This document shows, piece after piece, positions 1 through 10,612 of a DNA stretch of 64,000 nucleotides. The translations under genes were made by a program, and so were the position numbers. Every line of letters starts with the position of its first letter. Within the stretch, counting starts at the first letter, position 1. The notes below the pieces were generated by a model. It had not been told where the DNA came from, ran no database searches, and saw only the letters and a program-made list of their open reading frames with translations. Origin of the DNA: Sanguinoderma infundibulare (Eukaryota > Basidiomycota > Agaricomycetes > Polyporales > Polyporaceae); contig JAVLRN010000012.1 in the NCBI GenBank assembly GCA_032821775.1, forward strand, positions 1,116,001 through 1,180,000, in the 5' to 3' direction.

Positions 1-835
1 CGGGGGTGCGCACGTCTAAGTCCGACGCCGACCACGCCGGGGCTGGGGTGGGGGCTGGTTGGCAGGAGGCCGAGTGGGAGTTGGCGTGTGGGACGGGCTC
101 GGGCGGAGGAATGAGGACGTCTGACGGGGCACACGACCGGCAGCGCAGAGAAAAGGGGGCAGGGGAAATTAATCCGGTTCGGCCGAGTTTATGACAGGAC
201 GCGGACGAGCAGCTGGCGTGCTAATGTCAGAAAACCGAGGACAAGCTGGCAGCAACCGCGGCGGACGGTCCTCCCGTCGCTGCCCAATGGCCCCACGCAC
301 GTTCGCCGGTCCTCCACTCCCCGCCTTCCCGGCTGCCTCCCAGTCCCATCGGCTCCAAGATCAGCCTGCTCGCCAAGTCCTCCGCTCCCGCCCGGCCTCT
401 CCGCGACATAACCACCGTTGCGTCGGTCAGTGTGCGCACACAAAGCACGGCAGAGCCGGAGAGATACAGAGTTCAGCACAACAGCACGCGCCAGTGCACG
501 GCGAATTCTACGCAGGCTTCCCAGGCCCTCTTCTCGTCTTCTCAATCTCGATAGCCAAGATTGACACCCACCCGGGCAGCGCAGATCCATGGCCACCCCG
601 GGTTTGGCTTTCCAATTAACTTTGCCTACTTTAATCTCGCCGTCCTCTCTAATCCCACTCCTCGTCATCCTCTCATTCTCGATCCGGCCTCTATCTGCCA
701 CCAGGCCCTTGCCTACACTATGTCCCGACCCTGAACGCCCCATGACCGTCGCTCTCCATCTACTCGTTCCACCTGCAGTGCAACGACATGACCAAATGCT
801 GTCAGGATCCGCAAGTACCACCGACCACGCCGCAC
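1..835. other. Left-edge intergenic sequence, no recognised gene
   Basis: GC-rich sequence downstream of the ZIP transporter stop. Open frames on both strands are rich in Arg, Ser, Pro and Gly, lack recognisable motifs and look like chance frames. The left edge could include the end of a gene outside the window, but I cannot support one. Confidence 0.4.
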
Positions 836-3800
836 TTACGCAACCAAAAACATGCACGCCACTCCGAAGAACATCGCCGCAAACTGCACAGACCCGCAAC
901 GTGAGTACGAAACACGATCCCAAGACAATAGTATCTGATGGACGCGCAATCACCTCACGTAGCGCTTGCTTGCCGCTTTTGCTCTCCTCCAGCAATCTGT
1001 CGTCAACGACACATCAGCGCTCCAGCAACAGCACCATCCCACAAGTCTGGACGTACGTGGGCAATACCGCCACAGCGCCAATGTACATGAAACCTCCTGC
1101 GACGAACGGAATCACCTGCAGCGCATCACACGTCAGTAGCTTATCCACAAACACACAATCCCAGTGTCTTACTAGATCTGCGAGCTGCACCGTAGTGCCT
1201 AGAACGCCAGCAGCCGTTTGCCGGAGCGCATCCGCAAAGTTGGTGACCTCATTCTCAACTTCCCCAGCCATCGAAAGGTTGCGGATCCCGATGCCCATAA
1301 ACGTCCTGTGTCGGTCATGAGATCCGTCAGCCTCTGGCCACTGTCTGGGAAGACATGTCTCCTACCCAACCTGATTAAAACAGAAGCCACGTCAGAAACG
1401 TGCCGCGGTTATCAAACCACGGCAGGCATGCTCAGCTGAACAAGTCCAAGGCAAGGCATTGCTCGCGGTAAACGTTTCTCTTTCACGTGACATTCTCGGG
1501 GACGGCAAGAGGAACGGGACACGGGCTTTCCACCTGCCTTTCCCCAATCTGTCGCGCGGAAGACAAACGATGACCGCAGGCAGTATCTTCTCTTCGACTT
1601 CTCTACCACCGAAAATCCGAGGATGCTGCCTGCCGTGAACAGGGCCGAAGGACAGAGGTATCCCGGCAACCCAGAACGGGGTCCAGGTCAACGACACGAG
1701 TAGACAATGACGTACGAAAGCGCCGATGGCTGTCAGGAATTGCGACTGCATGGCCTGCTTCTTGGTGAACCCGCTGCGCACGAGGATCGAGTAGTCGGCA
1801 ATCTCGTGGGGTATTTCGTGCGCGAAGCAGGCCAGCGTCGTCGTCGCGCCGATGAGGGGCGATGAATAGAAAGAGGCGGCCATGCTGCAATCGAGCGTGT
1901 GAGATCGGTCCACTGAGCGACGCGAACGTGCGACGCCCCGAACTCCAGAACGAGACGTACGCGAGGCCATCAGTTCTGCGAAGAAGGTTTCCGGCGCGAA
2001 AAAAAAAGTAAGCCCGGTGAGCGACAGACAAAAGGACCGGTGGGACGTACATGTTGTGCACAAAGTCGCCGAACAAATTGAGGTACGCAGAGAGCTTCGA
2101 TGTCTGTTTGGCGCCATCATGGGCCACACCATTCCCATCGGACTTAGGCGTATCTAACTTTTCGCCGCCACGAGACTTCAAGCCATTCGTAGAAGGGACG
2201 TCCACTGCGGTAGAGTGACCGCCCGTGTGTTCGGCCGAACCATTTGTGTGTGAATGGGAGTGACTGTGAGAATGGCCAGCACCCTCCTCGTCGCCGCCCA
2301 AGACTCGAAGTGTCTTCTCCATGATGAAGAAAGACGAAAAGCCGATAAATATGCCCAACCTAAGGAGACAACGAAAAGGTCAGCTATGAATCGCGATCCC
2401 ACGCTATGAAACGTTCCGCACCCGATGAGGATGTTGCGCTTTTCCTCTACCATGACAAAATGAACACCGCCGTCTTGGTGCTCACCCATGAATGAATGAG
2501 GAACGAGATGCAGGAAAACATCGGACAACAAGCCGCCTGTCTAATTCCCAGACGTGGAAGTCAGTCACGATAGCAATCTACAGCCGCAGTGTTACAATCA
2601 AATATCAGTTTCCAAAGGTAGACGGGCGGTCAGGATGACGCCAGAAGAAGCTTTCTGCGTTGAAACGCTCGGTTGGGGTCACATTGGCAACCTTTGAAGT
2701 AAGCATCGCAAGTCCCGAGGTACGACCGATAGCCATCCTTACATTAAACTTCCACTGCGGGACAACCAGCTGCATGCACATCCAGTTTTGCCGACTTCGT
2801 GCAAGCTCTCAATCGATGGAGAGCAACGAGCTTTCACATTCAAAATTGCGTGCTTGGACAACGGCAGGTTCTAGATCAAATGTGTAGCCACACTGACAGG
2901 ATCGCGGGAGAATCCGATCCGGGCAAAAAATCACAGACCTCGTCCGTAATTTCAGGATGCAAGGCTGCACGTAAGGGTGCGCGAAATGGCAGCAAAACTG
3001 AGTAAACTGTGTTAGAACCACTTGCCGGAGCGTCTCATAGTAATCCTGGCTCCTATAGTCTCCGGCGATCTGGTGAAGATTGGAGGGCAGCCGGTTGATG
3101 AGCGCACAAAGTCATCCCACTGGAGCTCCGCTATTCCGGAGGAACTCCAGCGCCATGACTTTGGATACAGTCTCCGAGATCTCTATGGCATGCCCTCTTT
3201 CCAGAATCGGGAGGACGGGCAGATGGAGACGGATGAAGGACAAGAAAAACGCGATCTGGCCACTCACCGCGAACGCCGTCATGGTGTTGAGGGTATTGGG
3301 GTTGATTTGCGCGGGGATGAACGCAAGGATAAAGTTCGGAACTCTGCGTACGGCATGGCAGCGATCGGAACGAGCACATCAGTCCGAGAGAATGGAGAGA
3401 CCAGAGAGGATGCGCGCGTTACGGACGAGGAGATGTAGAACGTTCCAAGGACTACGGAGCGCGGGCGTGTCAGTATAGGCAATGCGAGGTCCACGAGATA
3501 TAGCACGTTCGTCTGAGGTTGAAACCGAGGGCAACCTTAGCGAAGAGAGACGTAACGTACCCGAGTTCCATCCAGGACCGAAGGGGAAGAGCCATGCGAA
3601 GACGGTGCGCATGACGGGCGACTGCGCAGCCTCAAGTTCCTCCTTGAGCGCGCTCAACTGCCGCACGGGCGAGCATCCTTGGATATCCGCGTCCTGAATG
3701 TGGGTTCAAAGCCAGTTGACGCGGCAGTTGAGATCGGATTGGGGGTGCAAGAGGTCAATATGGACGTATTAGAGGTGAGCTGGGATTCGCACGCGTGCGA

Positions 3801-3940
3801 ACTCTGCCGGCTCGGGAAAGTACACGCACCGAGACGACCAAGGGACTTTTGGCTTTTTCCGACACTAGGGACGTTCCCACAGCGAGAGTTGCGAGTGCGA
3901 CGAGGAGCAGCGTCCGACGGGTAGAATACAGGCTAGGCAT
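836..3940 (-). CDS. ZIP-family zinc transporter (KE4/SLC39A7 type)
   Basis: Predicted zinc importer or organelle exporter of the ZIP family, probably moving Zn2+ into the cytosol from an ER/Golgi compartment. The start at 3940 gives a hydrophobic signal-like N-terminus (RTLLLVALATLAVG). Then come FGPGWNS, a first membrane segment (NFILAFIPAQINPNTLNTM), GGLLSDVFLHLVPHSF, a histidine-rich loop (HSHSHSHSH), the NLFGDFVHN-TDGLA metal motif split by an intron, the diagnostic FAHEIPHEIADY motif, and a C-terminus with IPFVAGGFMYIGAVAVLP and LLEESKSGKQALREV. It ends FFGVACMFLVA with TAA at 836-838. There are about nine exons. One intron is unusually long (2541-3267), and the intron near 1306-1715 has an uncertain acceptor. 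The family is secure; exact exon ends are approximate. Confidence 0.88.
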
Positions 3941-4100
3941 GGTCGTAGACGGTGGCAAGGTGCAACATGACGATGATCGGCTGGTTCGGTGGCATGGCGC
4001 TTGTTCCCCGCGTTAACGCCCGGGGCAAATGCGGGCAACATGTCCTGCAGGTCTCTTGCTCGCTCTCACCGGCGCAATTCATTCATTTCCACCTCATACC
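3941..4100. promoter_or_regulatory. Short divergent promoter, ZIP / HD protein
   Basis: Only 160 bp separate the two outward-facing start codons at 3940 (-) and 4101 (+), so the genes must share a promoter region. No clear TATA box is visible. Confidence 0.5.
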
Positions 4101-5057
4101 ATGACGACGACGTACCCAACCCAGGAGGAGGCTGCTGTCGTCGCCGCGGCGGAAAAGCTCATGGTGGACACAATGGCAAGATACGACCCATCGCATGACG
4201 CGTACCACGGTCTGTCCCGCTGTCCTTTCTGTTGTTCGTCCGACGCTGTCAAATTCACACCAAAGTCAAACCCACGCAGTTCAGCGCGTCAGGAAGACCG
4301 CGTTGCAGCTCGCTCGCACCGTGTCTGCCAGCCTGCCTCAAGGAAAGCAGCCCGATTTCCTGACGATCGAGCTCGCGGCCCTGCTGCACGACGTCCTCGA
4401 CAAGAAATACGTGTCGGCCGCGCAAGCCGCCGATCCTTACGCGTTTTTCGTCCCGTTCTTTGAGAAGGTCGCGTCGGAAGGCGGTTTGGATCTCATCAAA
4501 GACGGCCGCGCGCGCGTTATCGCGCGTATAGTCGATAATGTGTCATGGAGTACTGAAAAGAAGAGGCTCGCAGCGGGTGAGATCGAAGACTGGCACAAAC
4601 AGTGTGTCGAGCTCCACTGTGTGCAAGATGCTGACCGTCTGGATGCAATTGGGGCGTTCGGTGAGTAATATTTCGTCGCCCGATTTTGTCCGGAGGTTGG
4701 ACGCATGGCGGCGACAGGAATTCTGCGATGTGCAGCGTACAGCGGTGCAACAAACCGGTGAGTCTCGGTCGTAGTCCGAACGGCCTTCTTGTGCCTCACC
4801 GCGTTGCCCCATAGCACTTTGCATGTCCCTCCGGAGGATTCAACCTATGATGATTGTGCCATCGCGCACTTCTACGACAAGTTGTTGCTTATCAGAGAGC
4901 GACTGAAGACAGAGCCTGGAAAGAAGCTTGCAGAGAAAAGGCATCAGCTCGTAAGCTTATTATCCACCATACTACGCGTCGATTCGTATTCACAGTTCTG
5001 TCTAAGATGTTCGATTTCCTGGACGCTGTTAATGAAGAGTATGACGTGCAAGCCTGA
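4101..5057 (+). CDS. HD-domain metal-dependent phosphohydrolase
   Basis: Predicted small cytosolic HD-superfamily hydrolase of the YedJ/YpgQ type (nucleotide or phosphate ester hydrolysis; substrate unknown). Five exons (4101-4209, 4280-4660, 4718-4757, 4815-4950, 5007-5057) sum to 717 nt, giving 238 aa with phases that agree. Visible motifs are HDAYH near residue 33 (first metal-binding His), ELAALLHDVLD (the HD pair), a helix with IVDNVSWSTEK, and ELHCVQDADRLDAIGAFG (distal metal Asp). After these come ILRCAAYSGA and the C-terminal HFYDKLLLI plus MFDFLDAVNEEY, all typical of this family. The length matches bacterial and fungal members. It shares its upstream region with the ZIP gene. Confidence 0.88.
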
Positions 5058-5690
5058 GCATGCACGAATGCTTTTGGAAATACCGCTGCTGTCCAGACCA
5101 CACAGCTTGTATATGCAATCTTCTCGCATAACATATATCATGGTTCCGACCTGTACTTAGTCTGCTTGCGGATTGCCCTGAATATAATCTTGATGCCCCA
5201 GGGTTCGGATGACATGCGAATATTGCGGTTGACAGCTGGGATCCAGCTAGCACTCTTCCTGTTAACGTTGCTGACAACTTCACCGGTCTCCTCACTAGGC
5301 TCGCTCAGGATCGGAGGGCCTGAAATGAGACGTTGTGGACCCGCGATGACTGTATCCGAATACGTGGTGGGTGGTTACTAGTCTCTCGGAATGTATATAT
5401 ATCTGCATCTCACAGAATGGGCGAGATATAAACATGTGAGCAAGAAATAGCTAATGCTGTCCAAGGATATATCCCACTGTCACTTCTTGCAGTGACCAAA
5501 TGAACACCGACGCGATTTGCTGCCTCGACTTAAGGTCTTCTGATAATGATATGATTGCCCAAGCTTAAAAGAAAAGCTGTAGTAATACAGGGTCTGACCG
5601 CTCGAATACAAAAATGCATGTGGTCGATACCACTGCCAAAGTGTAAAGCTACAATGCAAGTCCAGAGGATACACGGGTATAAAACATAGT
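5058..5690. other. Convergent 3' intergenic region
   Basis: Lies between the 3' ends of the HD gene (+) and the PP2C gene (-). It is comparatively AT-rich, with a short TATATATAT tract near 5394. I see no gene, repeat family or structured RNA in it. Confidence 0.4.
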
Positions 5691-7139
5691 TCATGAGGGT
5701 CGTGGAGTAGAAGTAGCCGTATCTACGAAGGAGCAGATAATGATAGAAGTGTCGTCAATATGCAGGCTAGGGCAGGCAGTCCGGTCAGCCAGGAGGTCCT
5801 GCTCCATCACCATCTGCAATATCCGCGTGTCCGTCCCCCCGACGAGGTTCCCCAAGACGTCCAGCGCCCTGTTCCCTATGGCGCCACTCCACCGGGGATC
5901 GACACGGTATCCGAGGAGCTCCTCGACATCGTCGTCTATCTCGTCCTGGAGCAGAACGGCGACAGCCCGGGGCGGCTCTATGACGTCGTTCGGTTGGCTC
6001 CGAGGGTTGAAATAATATCGGGACTTGTTGACGAGCTTGTCGACGCCGTCTGTGAAGATCATGAGGACCGGCTCCTGGTCCCAGACTGTGTCGAGGTCGA
6101 CGAACCGTATGAACGGGTCCGCGGTGACATACGGCGGGGACCGTATGCGTTCCACGACACTGTTCCTCAGGGTCTGGGTGCCAAAGTCGGCGGACAATGG
6201 GTGAAACAGCTGGCGTGAGTAATCTGTTGGTAACTTGAAGGCAAAATCTCCGATGGCTGAAGGCCACTATAAGGGGCGATACGGCTAGCATAACGGCGCA
6301 CCACTCACCTCGCGTCACCGCGAGCGAGCCCAGCACACGGCCATGCTGTATCACAGCCTCTCCAGGATGTCCCTCAAAGGCGCTATCACACTCTGGCGAA
6401 TGTCGACGGCAAAGCTCATGAGCTGATCGCTTGCCGTCACTGTCCGCAGTGGACAAAGCTGCCCGCAGGTTCAGGTCTTATTGATAAGGAAGAAAAACAC
6501 TGTGGCGCACTGACCGACTGTCGAGTCCCCAACGTTCATAGTCCACATGAACCTATGCCGCAGATTTACGACGGCAGCAGCAAGGGTCGTGCCCGCAAAC
6601 GCGCGCTGCAGGGCATCGGGATACTCCCAGACTATGCGGCGAGCCTGCTGCACAGACAGGGAACTGGGAGCTGGGCAGATGGTCTCAACCACATGGCCAA
6701 GTTCACGGTCGAAGTCCCGTATGCACCGGCGAAGCTCTGACGAGATGAAGTCGACCTTCTCGAAGATGTTTACCCTGTCCAGTCGGCCTTGAAAGTCGGT
6801 GTCGACGAGACGCTCGAGCGCGGCGCGGATGCGACTCGGGAGGTGTGAAGCGGTATATCTGGCCGTACTCGCCCCGCCATGGCCTACCACATCGAGACCC
6901 CATTCAGCCAGCCGAACGGGCAGGTAACGAGTGTGAGGGAACGCACCGTCGCAAACCGCGAGGAGGAGCCACTCCTGCCCGTGTATATCCAATTGGTGCA
7001 TCACCACACGGTCCTGATTGCTTCTCCGGCGAAGAGGTTGGAAAGTGACCGTGTGGACTTGCGCACTGAGGCCAGTGTCGACGGTCTTTGCGGAGTAGAA
7101 CTGCGCCAGTTTCCGTCGAAGGGCCTCGAAGGTGGGCAT
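5691..7139 (-). CDS. PPM/PP2C-type Ser/Thr phosphatase (pyruvate dehydrogenase phosphatase-like)
   Basis: Metal-dependent protein phosphatase. Exons 7139-6947, 6883-6515, 6458-6309 and 6256-5691 sum to 1278 nt (425 aa). Motifs in order are RRRSNQDR, LAVCDGHGGASTARY (metal-coordinating DGHGG, formed across intron 1), AFAGTTLAAAVVN, MNVGDSTVALST, EGHPGEAVI, GRVLGSLAVTRAIGDFAFK, VLMIFTDGVDKL and the terminal DDTSIIICSF. The EGHPGE and GRVLGSLAVTRA blocks resemble the PDP branch rather than plain PP2C. No clear mitochondrial presequence is visible (it starts MPTFEALRRKLAQFY), so the substrate remains inference. An upstream in-frame extension lacks ATG, so 7139 is the start. Confidence 0.88.
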
Positions 7140-7399
7140 GTGAGAGAGAGATGAGAGTACTCGAGGAGAGCGCAGAGTGACTCCATGCTTGGGTCGCCAC
7201 AAAATACGGAGCGTTGAGAAACGATGGCACACAGGTGTTCACCGCCGAGACTGGTGATGATGATGTTTACAAGTCAAGATGCTCGCTGGGCGCTTGCAGC
7301 GTTTGGGCTTCTAAACGCTAATTGCCATCTGCCTCGGACAGCATCCATCCCCTACTGCCTCATCGCCTCGTCATTTCCTGTGTATTGGCTCGAGTCGGG
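7140..7399. promoter_or_regulatory. Divergent promoter, PP2C / TAN1
   Basis: The two genes diverge with 260 bp between their start codons at 7139 (-) and 7400 (+). No obvious TATA element is seen. Confidence 0.45.
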
Positions 7400-8662
7400 A
7401 TGTCTGAAGCCAAAAGGAAGTCTGATGGCAGAGACAGAAGCAGGCGCAGGTTCAGAGCGGTGAGTAATCTGTCTCCCAAATACCCGAAAGTCCCCGCCTT
7501 ACTCATTGATGTTCAGGACGGGACTCCAATATGGGGCCAGAGGAACATTGACGGGCCAGGAGTGTGGGTAACGTGTGTAAAGGGTAAAGAGAAGCAGGCA
7601 GTCGGGGAGCTCTATGATCTGTTTGAGTCGGTGAGCCCGGGGATACAAATCGTTCCTTCCTGCGACGCTGAGTTGTGGTGCGCCTCCAGCTCGCGAATCA
7701 GTTGTGGCCTTCGGAGCTTGGCGGCACGAATGATGAACCACAAGATTCCGATGAGGACGAAGGCGGAGGTGCCGATGATCTCGAGAAGCAGATCGCCAAA
7801 GAGGTCGCGTCCATGAAGCGACCAAGGAAAGAGACAAGGTTCGGTATGTCTCTTGGCCGGTGAACTCGAGATGCGGCTAATGCTCTTCGCAGCTAATTGC
7901 CAGACCAATACGCCTTGCGGTAGGCATCAATCATCGTTGACGCGACTTTTGAGCTTCATGCCGCTGGTCTAGTCGTTTTCATTTCATGCAAGCCACCGGT
8001 GGATCCCGTCAGGCTAGTTGTAACGCACGTCCAGAATGTGGCCGACACGGGAGTCACCCAGACGCGGTAGGTCCTCCCCTGGTTCTGATGGAATACTAAA
8101 CCTCACTTTTCGTAGGTACTCGCAACGTCTGACACCAGTGGCGGGAAGCTGCGTTGCGAACATCTCGGAGATCCAAGCTTTGTGCATGCGTCTTGTCAAG
8201 ACTGCTCTCGCAGAAGAACCAGAGAAGAAGTTCAAAGTAAGTTAGCCGGGGGCTTGGATATACGTCTGGCTCAACACAGTTGCAGTACAAAATCGAGCTA
8301 CGAATGCGCAATCATAACACGCTGACTCGAGACAAGCTTATACCCGAACTCGCGAAGTGCGTGCCAGAGGGACATACCGTGTCCCTGAGCGACCCTGAGC
8401 TCTTCCTTCTCGTCGAGATATTCAAGGCAGGTGCACATACTATCCGGGGCGGACGTATGACCTGATGTGTTCTGTTTAGGGTGTCTGTGGGATCAGTGTA
8501 GTAAAGGATTATTACAAGCTCCAGAAGTTTAACGTTATGGAGATCGCAAACGCGAAAAATCTGCGGGATGGAGCTGCTTCGGGACGTGTTTCTGACAGGA
8601 AGAAAGAGGATGCAGCCCCGTCCGCCGTGCCTACTGCCACAGATACATCCGTACAGGAATAG
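7400..8662 (+). CDS. TAN1: TAN1/THUMPD1-like tRNA acetylation factor (THUMP domain)
   Basis: Predicted tRNA-binding adaptor for N4-acetylcytidine formation at position 12 of tRNA-Leu and tRNA-Ser, working with the Kre33/NAT10 acetyltransferase. Eight exons (7400-7459, 7517-7630, 7690-7843, 7893-7919, 7973-8066, 8116-8236, 8286-8426, 8480-8662) give 297 aa. Diagnostic stretches are IDGPGVWVTCVKGKEKQAVG near the N-terminus, an acidic linker (DSDEDEGGGADD), CQTNTPC, and the THUMP core PPVDPVRLVVTHV, RLTPVAGSCVANISEI, YKIELRMRNHNTLTRD and VVKDYYKLQKFNV. The frame between exons 7 and 8 closes only with a GC donor at 8427, because the nearby GTGCAC donor would shift the frame. The C-terminal tail is low complexity. 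Confidence 0.92.
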
Positions 8663-9052
8663 AGAATTTGTAGGGTAATATACGACCTAGGTAGAAGTGT
8701 ATATTCTCATGATGTAATTGCCGACTTTCTTGCGATGGTCTCTGAATCCATTGGGTTCGATGCTATTTATTTACGGGCGCTTGTGAGCAATCACTGAGAT
8801 GGTTTGAGACTCGGGGTCGTTTTCAACTTGCAAGTGCTTGCTCCCGAATCCCATCTCAGCATATCCCATTCTCCTCGACCTCTGTTGGGCTCCGTACCGG
8901 CTACTTCGCACCGTATATCACAATAGCCGACAGTCTGATCCGGCGCGAGGCATTCCCCGGCTCGTGGATCCCGCTCAGCGCTCTTACCCCTCGCGTACTA
9001 CAACTCGTTTCTCCACCTCACCTCATCTGCTGTACTCTTTGACTCGGTGAAC
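8663..9052. promoter_or_regulatory. TAN1-CAP2 intergenic region
   Basis: 390 bp holding the TAN1 3' end and the CAP2 promoter. It becomes pyrimidine-rich (CTCC/CCTC runs) in the last 150 bp before the CAP2 ATG, a common fungal core-promoter texture. No TATA box stands out. Confidence 0.4.
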
Positions 9053-10275
9053 ATGGGCGACCTCGTCGATTCGATGCTCGATCTTATGCGGCGCCTGCCG
9101 CCGACAAACGTCGAGGAGAACGTCGCCTCGCTAGTGGCGATGTGCCCGGACTACGCGGACGACCTCCTAGGCAGTGTCGACCAGCCACTGAAGGTGTTGA
9201 CGGATCGGACAACGGGCAAGGAATACCTTGCTTGCGACTACAACAGGGACGGGGACAGTTATCGGTGCGTAGCCTTTCGAGTCCTCCAGCGGGCAACGGG
9301 CGGTACACTCCGGTGCACGTCGTCAAAGACGCGGTTTCTGAATGAGATGTACGCATATGCTCACGCCTGCAACCATCGTTTAGGTCGCCGTGGTCAAATG
9401 AGTATGATCCGCCCCTGGAAGATGGCACTGTGCCTTCTCCGAAGCTGCGCAAGCTGGAGATCACTGCGAACGAGGCGTTCGACACCTATCGGGAGATGTA
9501 AGCGTCGGAAACGAGATCATTGCTCCCATGCCGTAACTTAATCACTGGTCCTGCGCTTGCAGGTACTACGAGGGCGGTGTATCGTCCGTTTTCCTTTGGG
9601 ATCTGGATGACGGCGGGTTTGCCGGTGTGGTCTTGCTCAAGAAGAGTGCGTACAGCTTCATGCGTCCCTGCCCACCCTTAGGCTGATAGAAGTCTGTCGA
9701 TGTCTGGTGTCACAGTCCTGACCCCACAGTCCCCTGGGGAGCCGTCTGGTTCATGGGATTCTATTCACGTGTTTGAAGCAGCAGAGCGCGGTCGGCAAGC
9801 ACACTACAAGCTTACGTCCACGATTATGCTCCAGATGGTGGACCGGTCAGCTTCGACGAGGATCAGCAGGGAGGAGACGGCGGTGAGCAAGGGAGGGCGG
9901 TTCGGTTCTGAGAAGGCCGAGCAGGACAGCGCGAAGCGAGACGGGGAGGTGGCGCTGAGCGGGAGCATGACCCGTCAGGGCGAGCAGGACTTGCCATTGC
10001 AGGACCAGTCGTCGCACATCACGAACACGGGCAGGATGATTGAGGAGATGGAGATCAAGATGCGCAATCTTCTGCAGGAGGTGCGTTTTTCGATCTTTCA
10101 CGTTTATTTGCGTTCTAACACGCTAATTATGGCTGACTGCTATTGATTGCATCTACAGGTTTACTTTGGGAAGACTCGGGATGTTGTCTTTGACCTCCGG
10201 TCTATCGACGACCTCGAGAAGGCAAGGAGGCAGCGGGAGTTGCAGAAGGAGCTTGTGGGCTTCATCAAGCGGTGA
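9053..10275 (+). CDS. CAP2: F-actin capping protein subunit beta
   Basis: Beta subunit of the CapZ heterodimer that caps actin barbed ends, acting at cortical patches and growing tips. It starts [17 protein letters not shown] at 9053. Recognisable blocks are [40 protein letters not shown] (formed across intron 1), [96 protein letters not shown] and the C-terminal tentacle [19 protein letters not shown]. Introns lie near 9266-9383, 9499-9562, 9650-9716 and 10081-10158. About 40 low-complexity residues between LQMV and LSGS (9838-9955) are either a lineage insertion or a retained intron. Confidence 0.92.
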
Positions 10276-10612
10276 TATACCGGTACTTGGGGATGGACTC
10301 TCAGAGAAGTTACATAGCAGGGATTTGTACAAACCGCACAACAATCGAGCCCAGTAAAGCAGTTATTCCGAAGCTTGCACAGGGTTCAGGATAGAGGGTG
10401 TGACGCCGTGTTGCCGCGATGCGGCTGTGTGACGGTCACAAGACGCGTGCAGAGATCGCGCGCGTCGGCGCCACCTAGCTCAGGCTGTTGGGTCGCGTCC
10501 ACAAGCAGTGGCTCACTGTCACCCGTTGTTTGTTCTCTCTCTCGTGGCAGCCTGTCACGCACCTCATATCCCCTCCGAGCTTGCAGCACCCAGAACACAT
10601 CACAACGACATC
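10276..10612. promoter_or_regulatory. CAP2-Rtt106 intergenic region
   Basis: 337 bp with the CAP2 3' end and the promoter/5' UTR of the histone chaperone gene. An in-frame extension of the downstream gene starts only at GTG (10508), so I treat this stretch as non-coding. Confidence 0.4.

Noticed and set aside
3022..3438. 138-codon plus-strand frame inside the ZIP gene
   Set aside because: Antisense to ZIP exon and intron sequence, and without recognisable features.
8745..8770. GGGTTCGATGC resembling a tRNA T-arm
   Set aside because: No matching D-arm, anticodon arm or acceptor stem could be built around it.
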